A stretch of 64,000 nt of DNA from Bacteroidales bacterium (GTDB lineage: Bacteria; Bacteroidota; Bacteroidia; Bacteroidales; UBA932), in the NCBI GenBank assembly GCA_017614715.1, contig JAGABI010000024.1, positions 1 to 64,000 on the forward strand, in the 5' to 3' direction. Below are positions 8,860 through 16,219 of the stretch, piece by piece; within the stretch, counting starts at the first letter, position 1, and each line of letters opens with the position of its first letter. Position numbers and translations under genes: made by a program. The notes beneath the pieces were generated by a model that was not told where the DNA came from, made no database searches, and saw nothing but the letters and a program-made list of their open reading frames with translations.

Positions 8860-9807
8860 TCACTTTCGTTTTTTTGCTCTGGGATGAGCGGTTAAATATA
8901 TTTCTTTGAGTTGCTCGAACGAGTTGTGCGTATAGACCTGTGTGGCCGCCAGCGACGAGTGTCCGAGAACCTCCTTGATGCTGTTTATGTCTGCGCCGTT
9001 GTTAAGCAGGTGGGTGGCCAGGGAGTGCCGCAGCACGTGCGGCGACTTTTTACCTGTGAAACCCTCAACCCCGCTCAAGGCATGTTTAACTACATTGTTG
9101 ACAAAAGCCGGATACAACTGCTTTCCCTTGTCCGTTACAAAAAACCAGCCGGAGTCGCCGCAGCCCGTCTCTTCTTCAACTCTTTTCAAATATAATAAAA
9201 CTTCTTCACAAATCCTATCGGGAACCGGAATTTCTCTTGGTTTGTCGCCCTTGCCCGTGACCCGGAAAACCTTGCGTCCCGCATCAAAATCACTGACCTT
9301 CAAGCCACAAAGCTCCGCCCTGCGCATCCCGGTGGAATACAGTATCAGGATAATCATCCGCTCCCGCAGTTCGCAGAAAGGCTCCTTGCCGTCATCCGCC
9401 GCCTTTGCATCTTGCGCCCCTTGCGCACTGCTTTCGCTGAAATACCCATCCATGCTGGCCTGGGTGTAAAACTGCGGCAGCGGCCTGTCCTCTTTGGGGC
9501 GGAATACCTTCCGCACCGGATTGGATTCGAGCAGGCTGTTGCGCACCATCCAGTTGCAATAACTGCTCAGGGCAGAAAGCTGCAGGTTCATGGTGCGCGG
9601 GCTCAGGCCATCCTCCAGCCCCCTTGCAATGAAGCCGCGGATAAGGTTGGGGGTGAGTATCTGCTGCCACTGCTCGGCCTCTATCGTACCTTTGGTTTCG
9701 GGCAGGGCAAAGTCGCGGAAAGACTCTATCGCGCCGCGGTAAAGTGCCACAGTGCGTGGGGAATAGCGCCGCTGCACGCTGATATACTCTATAAAGAGAT
9801 CTTCCAT
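8860..9807 (-). CDS. Tyrosine recombinase, XerC/XerD-type
   Basis: A 315-residue tyrosine site-specific recombinase. The N-terminal SAM-like domain (about 1-95) is followed by the catalytic domain with the tetrad: Arg in STGMRRAELCGLK, His-x-x-Arg in HVLRHSLATHLL, the late His in LGHSSLAATQ, and nucleophilic Tyr in VYTHNSF. Length and fold fit XerC/XerD, which resolve chromosome dimers at dif. The ATG at 9807 is preferred; an in-frame TTG three codons upstream is possible. It is divergent from rpsU. No mobile-element signs surround it, so a housekeeping Xer is more likely than an integrase. XerC cannot be told from XerD here. Confidence 0.88.
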   Translation of the reverse strand: MEDLFIEYISVQRRYSPRTVALYRGAIESFRDFALPETKGTIEAEQWQQILTPNLIRGFIARGLEDGLSPRTMNLQLSALSSYCNWMVRNSLLESNPVRKVFRPKEDRPLPQFYTQASMDGYFSESSAQGAQDAKAADDGKEPFCELRERMIILILYSTGMRRAELCGLKVSDFDAGRKVFRVTGKGDKPREIPVPDRICEEVLLYLKRVEEETGCGDSGWFFVTDKGKQLYPAFVNNVVKHALSGVEGFTGKKSPHVLRHSLATHLLNNGADINSIKEVLGHSSLAATQVYTHNSFEQLKEIYLTAHPRAKKRK

Positions 9808-9827
9808 CACTGCCAAGGTAACAAAAA

Positions 9828-9858
9828 TTTGCCGATCCGGAAAACTTGCTTATCTTTG
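9828..9858 (+). promoter_or_regulatory. rpsU promoter
   Basis: TTTG (9828-9831), 19 bases, then TATCTTTG (9851-9858): a full match to the Bacteroidota housekeeping promoter. The predicted start is near 9863, leaving a leader of about 25 bases that holds the strong Shine-Dalgarno sequence. Confidence 0.8.
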
Positions 9859-9870
9859 CAGTCCCTAAAA

Positions 9871-9880
9871 AAAGGAGGTG
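9871..9880 (+). promoter_or_regulatory. Extended Shine-Dalgarno sequence of rpsU
   Basis: AAAGGAGGTG can pair over ten bases with the 16S rRNA 3' end and lies 8 bases before the rpsU ATG. Such a site is unusual in Bacteroidia, where bS21, bS18 and bS6 hide the anti-Shine-Dalgarno sequence. It fits bS21 autoregulation: ribosomes lacking bS21 expose the anti-SD and translate rpsU. Confidence 0.8.
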
Positions 9881-9888
9881 TAGCAATT

Positions 9889-10080
9889 ATGATTATCGTA
9901 CAGATTAAAGAAGGTGAAAACATCGAGAAGGCCCTGAAGAAGTTCAAACGCAAATTCGAAAAGACCGGTATCGTACGCGAGCTCCGCGGTCGTCGCGAGT
10001 TCAAGAAACCGTCTGTAGTCCGCAGAGAGCAGAGAAACAAAGCTATCTACGTTCAGCAATTGCGCCTCGAGGAGGAATAA
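9889..10080 (+). CDS. rpsU: Small ribosomal subunit protein bS21
   Basis: A 63-residue, strongly basic 30S protein. It starts MIIVQIKEGENIEKALKKFK and contains the bS21 signature LRGRREFKKPSV followed by the basic C-terminus. In Bacteroidia bS21 helps cover the anti-Shine-Dalgarno sequence of 16S rRNA on the 30S platform. The start is fixed by an extended Shine-Dalgarno sequence. The gene has its own promoter and a following hairpin terminator, so it can be a single-gene transcript. Confidence 0.97.
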   Translation: MIIVQIKEGENIEKALKKFKRKFEKTGIVRELRGRREFKKPSVVRREQRNKAIYVQQLRLEEE

Positions 10081-10099
10081 TTTCTGGATTATCCTCAGT

Positions 10100-10129
10100 A
10101 AAACCGATCCGTTGGGGTCGGTTTTATTG
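10100..10129 (+). terminator. Terminator after rpsU
   Basis: An 11-pair stem (10100-10110 with 10115-10125, one U-G pair) and a GTTG loop, followed by ATTGTTTA. The U-tract overlaps the 3' arm and is short, so some read-through into pnuC is likely. Confidence 0.75.
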
Positions 10130-10147
10130 TTTATGCAAGGAATACTT

Positions 10148-10888
10148 ATGACCTTAAGGGAATATATAAAGCTTGAGACTTCTGGTTGGAGGTGGTACGA
10201 GCTGGTGTACCTGGCCGTCTGCACCCTGGCCATCCTTATTCCGTCGCTAATCAGCGGCGACAGCGCCATGGCGGTGGTCAGCGCCACCTGCGGCGCCATA
10301 TCTGTGGTACTCACAGGCAAGGGAAAGCTGGGGACGTACATCTTTGGCGGAATCCAGTGCGCCCTCTACGCAATTATCTCTTACAAGGCAACATATTACG
10401 GAGAGACTGTCCTGAACGTGTTATACCTGCTGCCGCTTGAGGTTGTAGGGTTCCGCACCTGGATGAAGAATATGAACGCAGAGCGGGCGGAAGTTGTGAA
10501 ACTGCAGATGACTTGGAAGCAGCGCGCCGTCTGGGGGGCAGCGCTCGCCGCCGGAACCGTCGCCCTGGGGCTCATATTGAAGCATATAGACGTTATAGCC
10601 GGCACCATCCTGGGCATTTCTGATGTACCGGTGGATGCAATGCCCTTTATGGACGCTTTCACCACTGTCGGCACCATGATAGCCTTTGTGCTCACCGTGA
10701 AGCGCTACAGCGAGAACTGGTGGATATGGATAGCAATCAATGTCGCCACCGTGATAATGTGGCTCGGCAATGTCATAGAAGGGGGCGAAAACGCCAGCAT
10801 AGCTACACTGCTAATGTGGAGCGTCTATCTGGTGAATTCTGTGATAATGATGATCCGGTGGATGCGGGAATCCAGCAAGCCGGAGTAG
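10148..10888 (+). CDS. pnuC: PnuC-like nicotinamide riboside transporter
   Basis: A 246-residue inner-membrane protein with about seven hydrophobic helices. The family-like central motif is GTYIFGGIQCALYAIISY with nearby YYGETVLNVLYLLPLEVVG and FRTWMKN. The C-terminal part has the tryptophan-rich ENWWIWIAINVATVIMWL, like the PnuC segment that lines the vitamin site. It would import nicotinamide riboside for NAD synthesis. The ATG at 10148 is chosen because it is followed directly by an amphipathic lead-in (TLREYIKLE); an ATG at 10133 is in frame but abuts the rpsU terminator. No NadR or niacin-salvage gene lies nearby. Related PnuC proteins can carry other vitamins, so the substrate is less certain than the family. 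Confidence 0.83.
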   Translation: MTLREYIKLETSGWRWYELVYLAVCTLAILIPSLISGDSAMAVVSATCGAISVVLTGKGKLGTYIFGGIQCALYAIISYKATYYGETVLNVLYLLPLEVVGFRTWMKNMNAERAEVVKLQMTWKQRAVWGAALAAGTVALGLILKHIDVIAGTILGISDVPVDAMPFMDAFTTVGTMIAFVLTVKRYSENWWIWIAINVATVIMWLGNVIEGGENASIATLLMWSVYLVNSVIMMIRWMRESSKPE

Positions 10889-10894
10889 CGACGC

Positions 10895-11893
10895 CTAAAC
10901 CTCACGGTTCAGTGCCTCCCAAATCATATCCTTAAGGTGAACAAGACCGCTGCCGGTCACGGCGCTGATAAAGGTGTGTGGCACCCCGCCTGGCAACGTC
11001 TTCTCTATATCTGCACGCAACTCGTCGTCCAGCAAATCGTCTTTGGTAACCACCAGGATGCGGTCTTTGTCCAGAAGCTCTGGATTATACAGCTTAAGTT
11101 CGTTCAGCAGGACAGCGTAAGTGGCAGCCACATCATCGCTGTCTGCAGCCACCATAAAGAGCAACATGGAGTTCCGCTCTATATGGCGCAAAAACCTCAG
11201 GCCCAACCCCTTACCCTCGTGAGCGCCCTCTATGATGCCGGGGATGTCGGCAATCACAAAAGAGCGGTCGTCGCGGTAGCTCACGATGCCCAGGCTCGGC
11301 TCCAGAGTAGTGAAGGCATAGTCCGCAATCTTTGGATGGGCGGCAGAGAGTGCCGATACCAGCGTTGATTTGCCGGCGTTGGGGAATCCCACCAGACCGA
11401 CATCCGCCATAATCTTCAGTTCCAACACTACCCAGCCCTCTTCTCCCGGCTCACCGGGCTGCGCATAGCGCGGAGTCTGGTTTGTGGCGCTCTTGAAGTT
11501 GTTGTTGCCCAGGCCGCCGCGACCTCCCCGACGCAGTATTACCTGCTGCCCGTCTTCAATCACTTCGCAAATCTGCTCACCGGTTTCTGCATCGCGGGCC
11601 ACCGTGCCCAGAGGAACCTCCAGCACTATATCCTTGCCGTCGGCCCCGGTACGGAGTCCGCCGCTGCCCGCCTGGCCTGCGTCGGCCTTGACGTGCTTCT
11701 TGTACTTGAGATGGATCAGGGTCCACATCTGCCTGTTGCCGCGCAGTATAATATGCCCGCCACGCCCGCCGTCTCCGCCGTCGGGTCCGCCCTTGGGCAC
11801 ATATTTCTCACGGCGAAGGTGCATGCTCCCCGCTCCGCCCGCTCCTGAAGCGCAGAAAATCTTGACGTAGTCTATGAAATTGCTCTCTGCCAT
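10895..11893 (-). CDS. obgE: Obg-family GTPase (ObgE/CgtA)
   Basis: A 332-residue ribosome-assembly GTPase. The N-terminal Obg fold (about 1-160) is glycine-rich with [13 protein letters not shown] and related repeats. The G domain begins with the P-loop GFPNAGKST (about residue 168), then [16 protein letters not shown] for switch II, a VTKDD base-recognition motif and an SAVTGSG motif. It lacks the extra C-terminal domain of Gram-positive Obg. Cytoplasmic, associated with 50S maturation and stress signalling. In many Bacteroidales obg sits next to adk and hpt; here those are 11 kb away. It converges with pnuC and is divergent from the small barrel gene. Confidence 0.97.
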   Translation of the reverse strand: MAESNFIDYVKIFCASGAGGAGSMHLRREKYVPKGGPDGGDGGRGGHIILRGNRQMWTLIHLKYKKHVKADAGQAGSGGLRTGADGKDIVLEVPLGTVARDAETGEQICEVIEDGQQVILRRGGRGGLGNNNFKSATNQTPRYAQPGEPGEEGWVVLELKIMADVGLVGFPNAGKSTLVSALSAAHPKIADYAFTTLEPSLGIVSYRDDRSFVIADIPGIIEGAHEGKGLGLRFLRHIERNSMLLFMVAADSDDVAATYAVLLNELKLYNPELLDKDRILVVTKDDLLDDELRADIEKTLPGGVPHTFISAVTGSGLVHLKDMIWEALNREV

Positions 11894-11928
11894 ACTGTCA
11901 ATCTTGTTTTGCGAAGATACAAAAAGGC

Positions 11929-11959
11929 TTTGATATATAAGAAATCGGCATTAACTTTG
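11929..11959 (+). promoter_or_regulatory. Promoter of the small outer-membrane barrel gene
   Basis: TTTG (11929-11932), 19 bases, then TAACTTTG (11952-11959): a full Bacteroidota consensus. The leader before the ATG at 12007 would be about 43 bases and A-rich, typical of translation without a Shine-Dalgarno sequence. Confidence 0.78.
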
Positions 11960-12006
11960 GAGTATAAGGCGCCAGAATCATATAAACCTAATATTAACTA
12001 AAGGAA

Positions 12007-12615
12007 ATGAAAAAAGTATTTGCAATTGCCGCTGCATTGATGCTCATCGGCACTACCGCATTCGCACAGTCTTTTGGTGCAGGTTATGTTCAGTCAACCG
12101 AGAAGTTCAACAACACCGCTACCACCGCAAACGGCTTCTACGCCGGTTTCGGCTACACAGCAAAGATTTTGCCCGGCATCAGCCTGAACCCGGGTATCTA
12201 TTATGAGTTCCTGACCTCCAAAGAAGGTTTTAACTACGGTTCATTGGCATCTGTAAGTGGCAAAACCACAGAGCACTACGTTAATGTTCCACTCCAGCTG
12301 AGTCTGGCTCTCGCATTTGCACCCGCATTCAAGTTATTCCTGTATGGCGGGCCTACAGCTAGCATAGGCATAGCTTCCAATACTAAGTTCAGCGGCAACG
12401 TACTTGGCTTTGACGGCAGTGACACCGTCAATAACTACGAAGATGATGAATACAGCCGGTTTGACATTATGCTTGGCGGCGGCCTCGGCGCAGAAATTGC
12501 CCAGAAAATACGCCTCACTGTAGGCTATGACTTTGGCATGCTCGACCGTCTCAAAGACAGTGACGACGTCCTCAAACGTAACCGCCTCACAGCTGGTGCT
12601 GCATTTATCTTCTAG
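12007..12615 (+). CDS. Small outer-membrane beta-barrel protein
   Basis: A 202-residue exported protein with a clean signal peptide (about 1-21, ending TTAFAQ). The mature part alternates hydrophobic and polar residues in about eight strands with short turns (FYAGFGYTAKI, NPGIYYEFLT, LGAEIAQKIRLTVGYDFGM) and ends in Phe, the usual signal for barrel insertion. This fits the OmpX/OprF-N or 'porin family' eight-stranded barrels of Bacteroidales. Function is unknown; such proteins are often abundant surface structural proteins. It is a single-gene unit with its own promoter and a strong terminator. Confidence 0.76.
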   Translation: MKKVFAIAAALMLIGTTAFAQSFGAGYVQSTEKFNNTATTANGFYAGFGYTAKILPGISLNPGIYYEFLTSKEGFNYGSLASVSGKTTEHYVNVPLQLSLALAFAPAFKLFLYGGPTASIGIASNTKFSGNVLGFDGSDTVNNYEDDEYSRFDIMLGGGLGAEIAQKIRLTVGYDFGMLDRLKDSDDVLKRNRLTAGAAFIF

Positions 12616-12646
12616 TAAAAAGTCCAATTACACTCTTATAACACAG

Positions 12647-12680
12647 AAGGAGGAAGACCTCAGGGTTTTCCTCCTTTTTA
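12647..12680 (+). terminator. Terminator of the small barrel gene
   Basis: A 13-pair stem (12647-12659 with 12664-12676, one G-U pair) with loop TCAG, followed by a T-rich run (TTTTTA). A strong intrinsic terminator 31 bases after the stop codon. Confidence 0.88.
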
Positions 12681-12760
12681 TTTCCTTGCCACATGATGAA
12701 TGAAGCGGGGGATTGGTTCATTGATTGGCCAATATCTGCAATAAATACGTCTTAATGAGG

Positions 12761-12800
12761 CCACAAGATGAACGCAAAAGCACCCAGATTCATCTTGTGG
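12761..12800. repeat. 12-base perfect inverted repeat
   Basis: CCACAAGATGAA (12761-12772) and TTCATCTTGTGG (12789-12800) form a perfect 12-pair stem with a 16-base loop. It lies in a gene-free stretch and has no U-tract, so it is not a classical terminator. Function unknown. Confidence 0.7.
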
Positions 12801-12827
12801 AAAGAGCAGGGCAGGAATTGTCACAGC

Positions 12828-13020
12828 TTGCGGAGCTTAAGTCGGAGGTCGGCAGATGCATCAAAGAAACCGTGGGCGCCCGTGCCCTCGTAAAACGGGA
12901 GGGGCCCGCAAGATGCTAGTTATCGCGAAGCGATGACGTAGCAGATTGTGGGAGGGATGGAGTGAGCGAAAGCGAACGGAAGTTTCTGGATGCATCTGCC
13001 GCCGTAGCAAAGCTCCGCAA
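12828..13020. repeat. Long-range imperfect inverted repeat or structured element
   Basis: Two arms about 150 bases apart pair in three blocks: 12828-12838 with 13010-13020 (11 pairs), 12851-12862 with 12989-13000 (12 pairs), and 12865-12870 with 12982-12987 (6 pairs). The enclosed 111 bases contain a short hairpin, ATCGC-GAA-GCGAT (12922-12934), and a GCGAAAGC motif. No convincing reading frame crosses it. It could be a structured RNA, a dispersed palindromic repeat, or the remnant of a small mobile element. With the repeat at 12761-12800 this accounts for most of the gene-free region 12616-13117. Confidence 0.6.
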
Positions 13021-13063
13021 TGCATGCAAAGGCAGCTGCCGGCAATATTGCTTAGGTGTAGAT

Positions 13064-13094
13064 AAAAAAGAGACCGGCCCAGTGGGTCGGTCCC
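13064..13094 (-). terminator. Terminator of the collagen-like lipoprotein gene
   Basis: Reading leftwards, an 11-position stem (13094-13084 with 13080-13070, one mismatch and one wobble pair), a 3-base loop and a run of T. It lies 24 bases after the stop codon of the lipoprotein gene. Confidence 0.8.
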
Positions 13095-13117
13095 TTCTAT
13101 ATTAGATTGTACTAAGA

Positions 13118-16100
13118 TTATTTCTCAGTGGGGAGGCAGGTGATATGACCTACTACAACGAACTTGCAGAGCGGGTAAACGAAAGGATCAATACCAGAAT
13201 CAACAGTGTAAGTTACCTGGTAACGTGCCTTGAACTCTTTCTGCAGAGCTGCACCGTGGTTGTCCCAACGGATTACACCGAAGTCGCTGAGAGTCAGACG
13301 AGAATCGTCGAGATGTTCCTCTACCAGCTCGTCGATGAGCTCAATCTTCTCTACCTTGAAGGTAAGTCCACCATACTCCATCTGAGCTGCTGCAATCTCC
13401 TCAGAAATCTCCTTGGAGTTGTAAACAATTGCAGGATTTGTCTGTTTGTTCTCCTTGAAGATGATACCATCGGTACCGTCAACGGTGAAGAGACCATAGT
13501 AAGAAGGATTCTTCTCGGTAGGAAGCACAACTTCAGGAGCAATCCATACGAACGGCATAGCGAACTTCACGAAGTAATCCTTGGTGCAAACATTACCATT
13601 GTCAAGATCCATAGACTGACGAACAGTGTAAATCTTGTCAGCGGTGAGGTAATCTGTGAGCTCGATAGATGCGGCATACATGTCTTCACCATCGTTGATC
13701 ACAGCACCGGTCTGTGCCTTACCGTTAACCAGCGGCAGAGAGAAGGTGATTGCGCTGTGGTTGCCAGGTGCAGTCCAGTTCTCAAACTCACCCTCGAAGT
13801 GCTCCTTGAGCTCGGAGTACATCTGGTAACGTCTGTGCCAGCCGTGCATTCTACCCTTAACCTCAACGGTGTTCTCATCAATCTTGTAGTACTCACTCAG
13901 AGGAGTCCAGCCGTGGTTCGGGTGGTTGATAGTGTATTCGCCCTTGATTACGATAGGTGCATACTCATGATCATCGAACGGGTTGATGTAGAAGAGAACA
14001 TAACCAGTAGCATTCTCCTCAATGGTGTCGAATACTCTGATGGTGAGCAAAGCGGTTTCAACATCATCATTAGGACCAGTCTCGAAGTTAGCGACAGCTT
14101 CAACGCAAGCATTCGGCTTCAGGTAGTGAGGCAGGTCAGGATCAACGTACTTAGCATATTTACCATCACGATCACCGTCATGATAGTACTCGATAACGAT
14201 ATTGTCAAGGTCGTACTGTCTCTTGAACTGAGTGTAAGAGAGCTGAACGTTAGGATCGTTGAGGACTTTCTGGTTGAAGGTCTTCCAGCTGTAAGAAGCA
14301 ATTATAGAACCAGTATTGTGGTTATCAAATGCAGTGTTCTTGATGTTTTCGTAATTGATCTTACCAGAGAAGCCTTCAGGATAGATAGTCGGCTTAGCAG
14401 GGGAGTTGACGATCTTAACCTTGAGGTAAGCCTCTGCGAGAATCAGGCCTTCATACCTAAGCTGAACCTTGAGGAGAGGAGTACGTTCAACAGCGGAAAC
14501 GCCATAAATATCCTTGACTTTGAGTTCATCGGCATCCTCATTGTATTCAACAAACTCCTGCTGATCGGTCTTTTCGTCGGAGATTGCTTTGTAAGATTTA
14601 ACAAGCTTAACAGTGTAGTCAAGTTTGAATGCATAGAGCTTGGGGAGGTCAGTCCACTTGTCAACAATCCAACGGTAACCTTCAGTCTCGAGATAATCCT
14701 TGATGTGGATGGTTTCATAGTAAGGCATCTCGATATTGGGCAGTAACTCATCCTCGGGGATTTCAACATATTTCTTAACCTCATCGTTAGAATCATCCCA
14801 CTTGTTGTTGATTTGATCCACCCAATTGTTTTTAATCCACTCCTCGTAAGTTTTGTATTCTCCGTAATCGTAACGCATATAGAGACTACGACGGAGGCCT
14901 TGCTTAATTACACCTGGCCTAACTTCATCTTTCTTGTTGTAAATGCAGTACTTGATCATGTCGTAAGCCTCAACCATAGCGAAATCAGAAACGATCTCTT
15001 CAGTGTCGTTGTCACCTGCAACTACACCCTTGAGGGCTACGAGGTGCATCTTGTCAATGAGAGAATCATCACCACGCTGAGCATACTTAGCACCCTTGTA
15101 AGTGTTAAGAGCGCTGCCGTGAGCAACCTGGATCCAAGCGAAGAGCTCGCCATCCTCAGGAGTTATACCGAGGCTACGATTCTTGGTAACAATACCACCT
15201 ACATATTCCTCGTTACCGTCGCCGGTAGCCTTGGTTACCAAAGCCTGACGATCAACATAGCTGAACTCAGCGCCCTTAAGGTTAGCGGTTACAGGGTTAA
15301 CACGGAAACTGATGATAGGTTTGTTTGAAGCATAAGCAACGTGCAGCTGAGCATCAGGATATCTACCCTTGAGCATCCACATGGGAACTACACCAAAGCT
15401 TTCGTCGAAGTAACCAATCTTATAATCTCTATCTGCAAAACCATCTTTTGAATCGGTATAACCGTAAGGGTTGATAGAATTGTAAGCGAGGCTCTTGAGA
15501 GCAGTGAGGAGGTTGATGACAACAGGACCGTCAACACCTTCAACGTTGAAGAATTGGAGTGCTTCGGGAGTCCAGACTGCATACATCAGGCCAGCCTCAG
15601 CGAAGGTCTCGGTGTTGCCTGAAGGCTCGCCGTTGATGTACTCAACGAACTTGCCACCTTCGATTTTCCAGAAGATGGAGTCACCTTTAGGCCCCTGAGG
15701 ACCAATAGGACCCTGAGCCTGAGTGCCGGTGTCTTCACCGTCAACAAACCAGTTGCCATTTTCGCCAACGGTGATCGCGGGAGTTTTACCATCCTGGCCA
15801 TTTTCGCCCTGAGCTTTTTTGCCGGTGTCCTCACCGTCAACAAACCAGTTGCCATTTTCACCGATAGTAACAACGGGGCTGTGTCCGTCAGTACCGTTAG
15901 TACCGTTAGTACCGTTAGTACCGGGTTTACCATTGCTGATCTTAAAGGTTGATTTATCGCTCAACGTAACTACTACACCGTCTTCGGTAGAAGTAACGCT
16001 GCTGATAACGGCACCCTTATCAACATTCTGCTGAAGATTTGCTACATCGCTTGTAAGTTTGGATACACTTTCATTAAGTTTATCCAAATCCTGGCTGTAA

Positions 16101-16174
16101 TCCTGGCAGGACACAGCAGCGAGACCGGCCACGAAGGCCAGGCCAGCAATGAAGAATTTGAGTTTTTTGTTCAT
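13118..16174 (-). CDS. Large surface lipoprotein with DUF4988-like N-terminus and collagen-like repeats
   Basis: A 1018-residue lipoprotein (signal then lipobox AAVSC, Cys near residue 23). Residues 27-52 form a short coiled coil (LDKLNESVSKLTSDVANLQ). Next come a beta segment, tandem GTN triplets (about 85-97), two near-identical 32-residue modules containing GENGNWFVDGEDTG, and a Gly-x-y stretch QGPIGPQGPKGDS. Together this resembles the DUF4988 N-terminal region of Bacteroidales surface proteins, also found on PL29 lyases. The remaining 840 residues are beta-rich with no catalytic motif I recognise, and probably form Ig-like modules. It is 45 bases downstream of ompA on the same strand and ends at a strong terminator. 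An outer-surface adhesin or structural role is inferred. Confidence 0.7.
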   Translation of the reverse strand: MNKKLKFFIAGLAFVAGLAAVSCQDYSQDLDKLNESVSKLTSDVANLQQNVDKGAVISSVTSTEDGVVVTLSDKSTFKISNGKPGTNGTNGTNGTDGHSPVVTIGENGNWFVDGEDTGKKAQGENGQDGKTPAITVGENGNWFVDGEDTGTQAQGPIGPQGPKGDSIFWKIEGGKFVEYINGEPSGNTETFAEAGLMYAVWTPEALQFFNVEGVDGPVVINLLTALKSLAYNSINPYGYTDSKDGFADRDYKIGYFDESFGVVPMWMLKGRYPDAQLHVAYASNKPIISFRVNPVTANLKGAEFSYVDRQALVTKATGDGNEEYVGGIVTKNRSLGITPEDGELFAWIQVAHGSALNTYKGAKYAQRGDDSLIDKMHLVALKGVVAGDNDTEEIVSDFAMVEAYDMIKYCIYNKKDEVRPGVIKQGLRRSLYMRYDYGEYKTYEEWIKNNWVDQINNKWDDSNDEVKKYVEIPEDELLPNIEMPYYETIHIKDYLETEGYRWIVDKWTDLPKLYAFKLDYTVKLVKSYKAISDEKTDQQEFVEYNEDADELKVKDIYGVSAVERTPLLKVQLRYEGLILAEAYLKVKIVNSPAKPTIYPEGFSGKINYENIKNTAFDNHNTGSIIASYSWKTFNQKVLNDPNVQLSYTQFKRQYDLDNIVIEYYHDGDRDGKYAKYVDPDLPHYLKPNACVEAVANFETGPNDDVETALLTIRVFDTIEENATGYVLFYINPFDDHEYAPIVIKGEYTINHPNHGWTPLSEYYKIDENTVEVKGRMHGWHRRYQMYSELKEHFEGEFENWTAPGNHSAITFSLPLVNGKAQTGAVINDGEDMYAASIELTDYLTADKIYTVRQSMDLDNGNVCTKDYFVKFAMPFVWIAPEVVLPTEKNPSYYGLFTVDGTDGIIFKENKQTNPAIVYNSKEISEEIAAAQMEYGGLTFKVEKIELIDELVEEHLDDSRLTLSDFGVIRWDNHGAALQKEFKARYQVTYTVDSGIDPFVYPLCKFVVVGHITCLPTEK
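15724..15862. repeat. Two-copy 96-base repeat inside the lipoprotein gene
   Basis: Two almost identical 43-base blocks start 96 bases apart (15724 and 15820). They encode the repeated GENGNWFVDGEDTG module. High DNA identity suggests a recent in-frame duplication and possible copy-number variation. Confidence 0.8.
15890..15922. repeat. 9-base tandem repeat (Gly-Thr-Asn codons)
   Basis: Three perfect copies of AGTACCGTT plus a partial fourth. On the coding strand they encode Gly-Thr-Asn triplets. Changes in copy number would stay in frame and alter linker length. Confidence 0.85.
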
Positions 16175-16219
16175 AATTGATTTGAAAATTAAAGGAAATT
16201 GAATTATATTAATTAATCA

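Noticed and set aside
8860..9807. Tyrosine recombinase as integrase of a mobile element
   Set aside because: It is surrounded by housekeeping genes, paired with hpf, and lacks att-like repeats or cargo, so a chromosomal Xer recombinase is more likely.
12725..12919. Open frame of 64 codons in the gene-free region
   Set aside because: No start context, no recognisable domain, and it crosses the inverted-repeat arms; more likely non-coding.
12828..13020. Retron-like non-coding RNA flanked by inverted repeats
   Set aside because: No reverse transcriptase or effector gene is nearby.
13145..14746. 533-codon open frame antisense to the collagen-like lipoprotein gene
   Set aside because: It mirrors the codon pattern of the sense gene, which has a signal peptide and lipobox; the antisense product shows no features.
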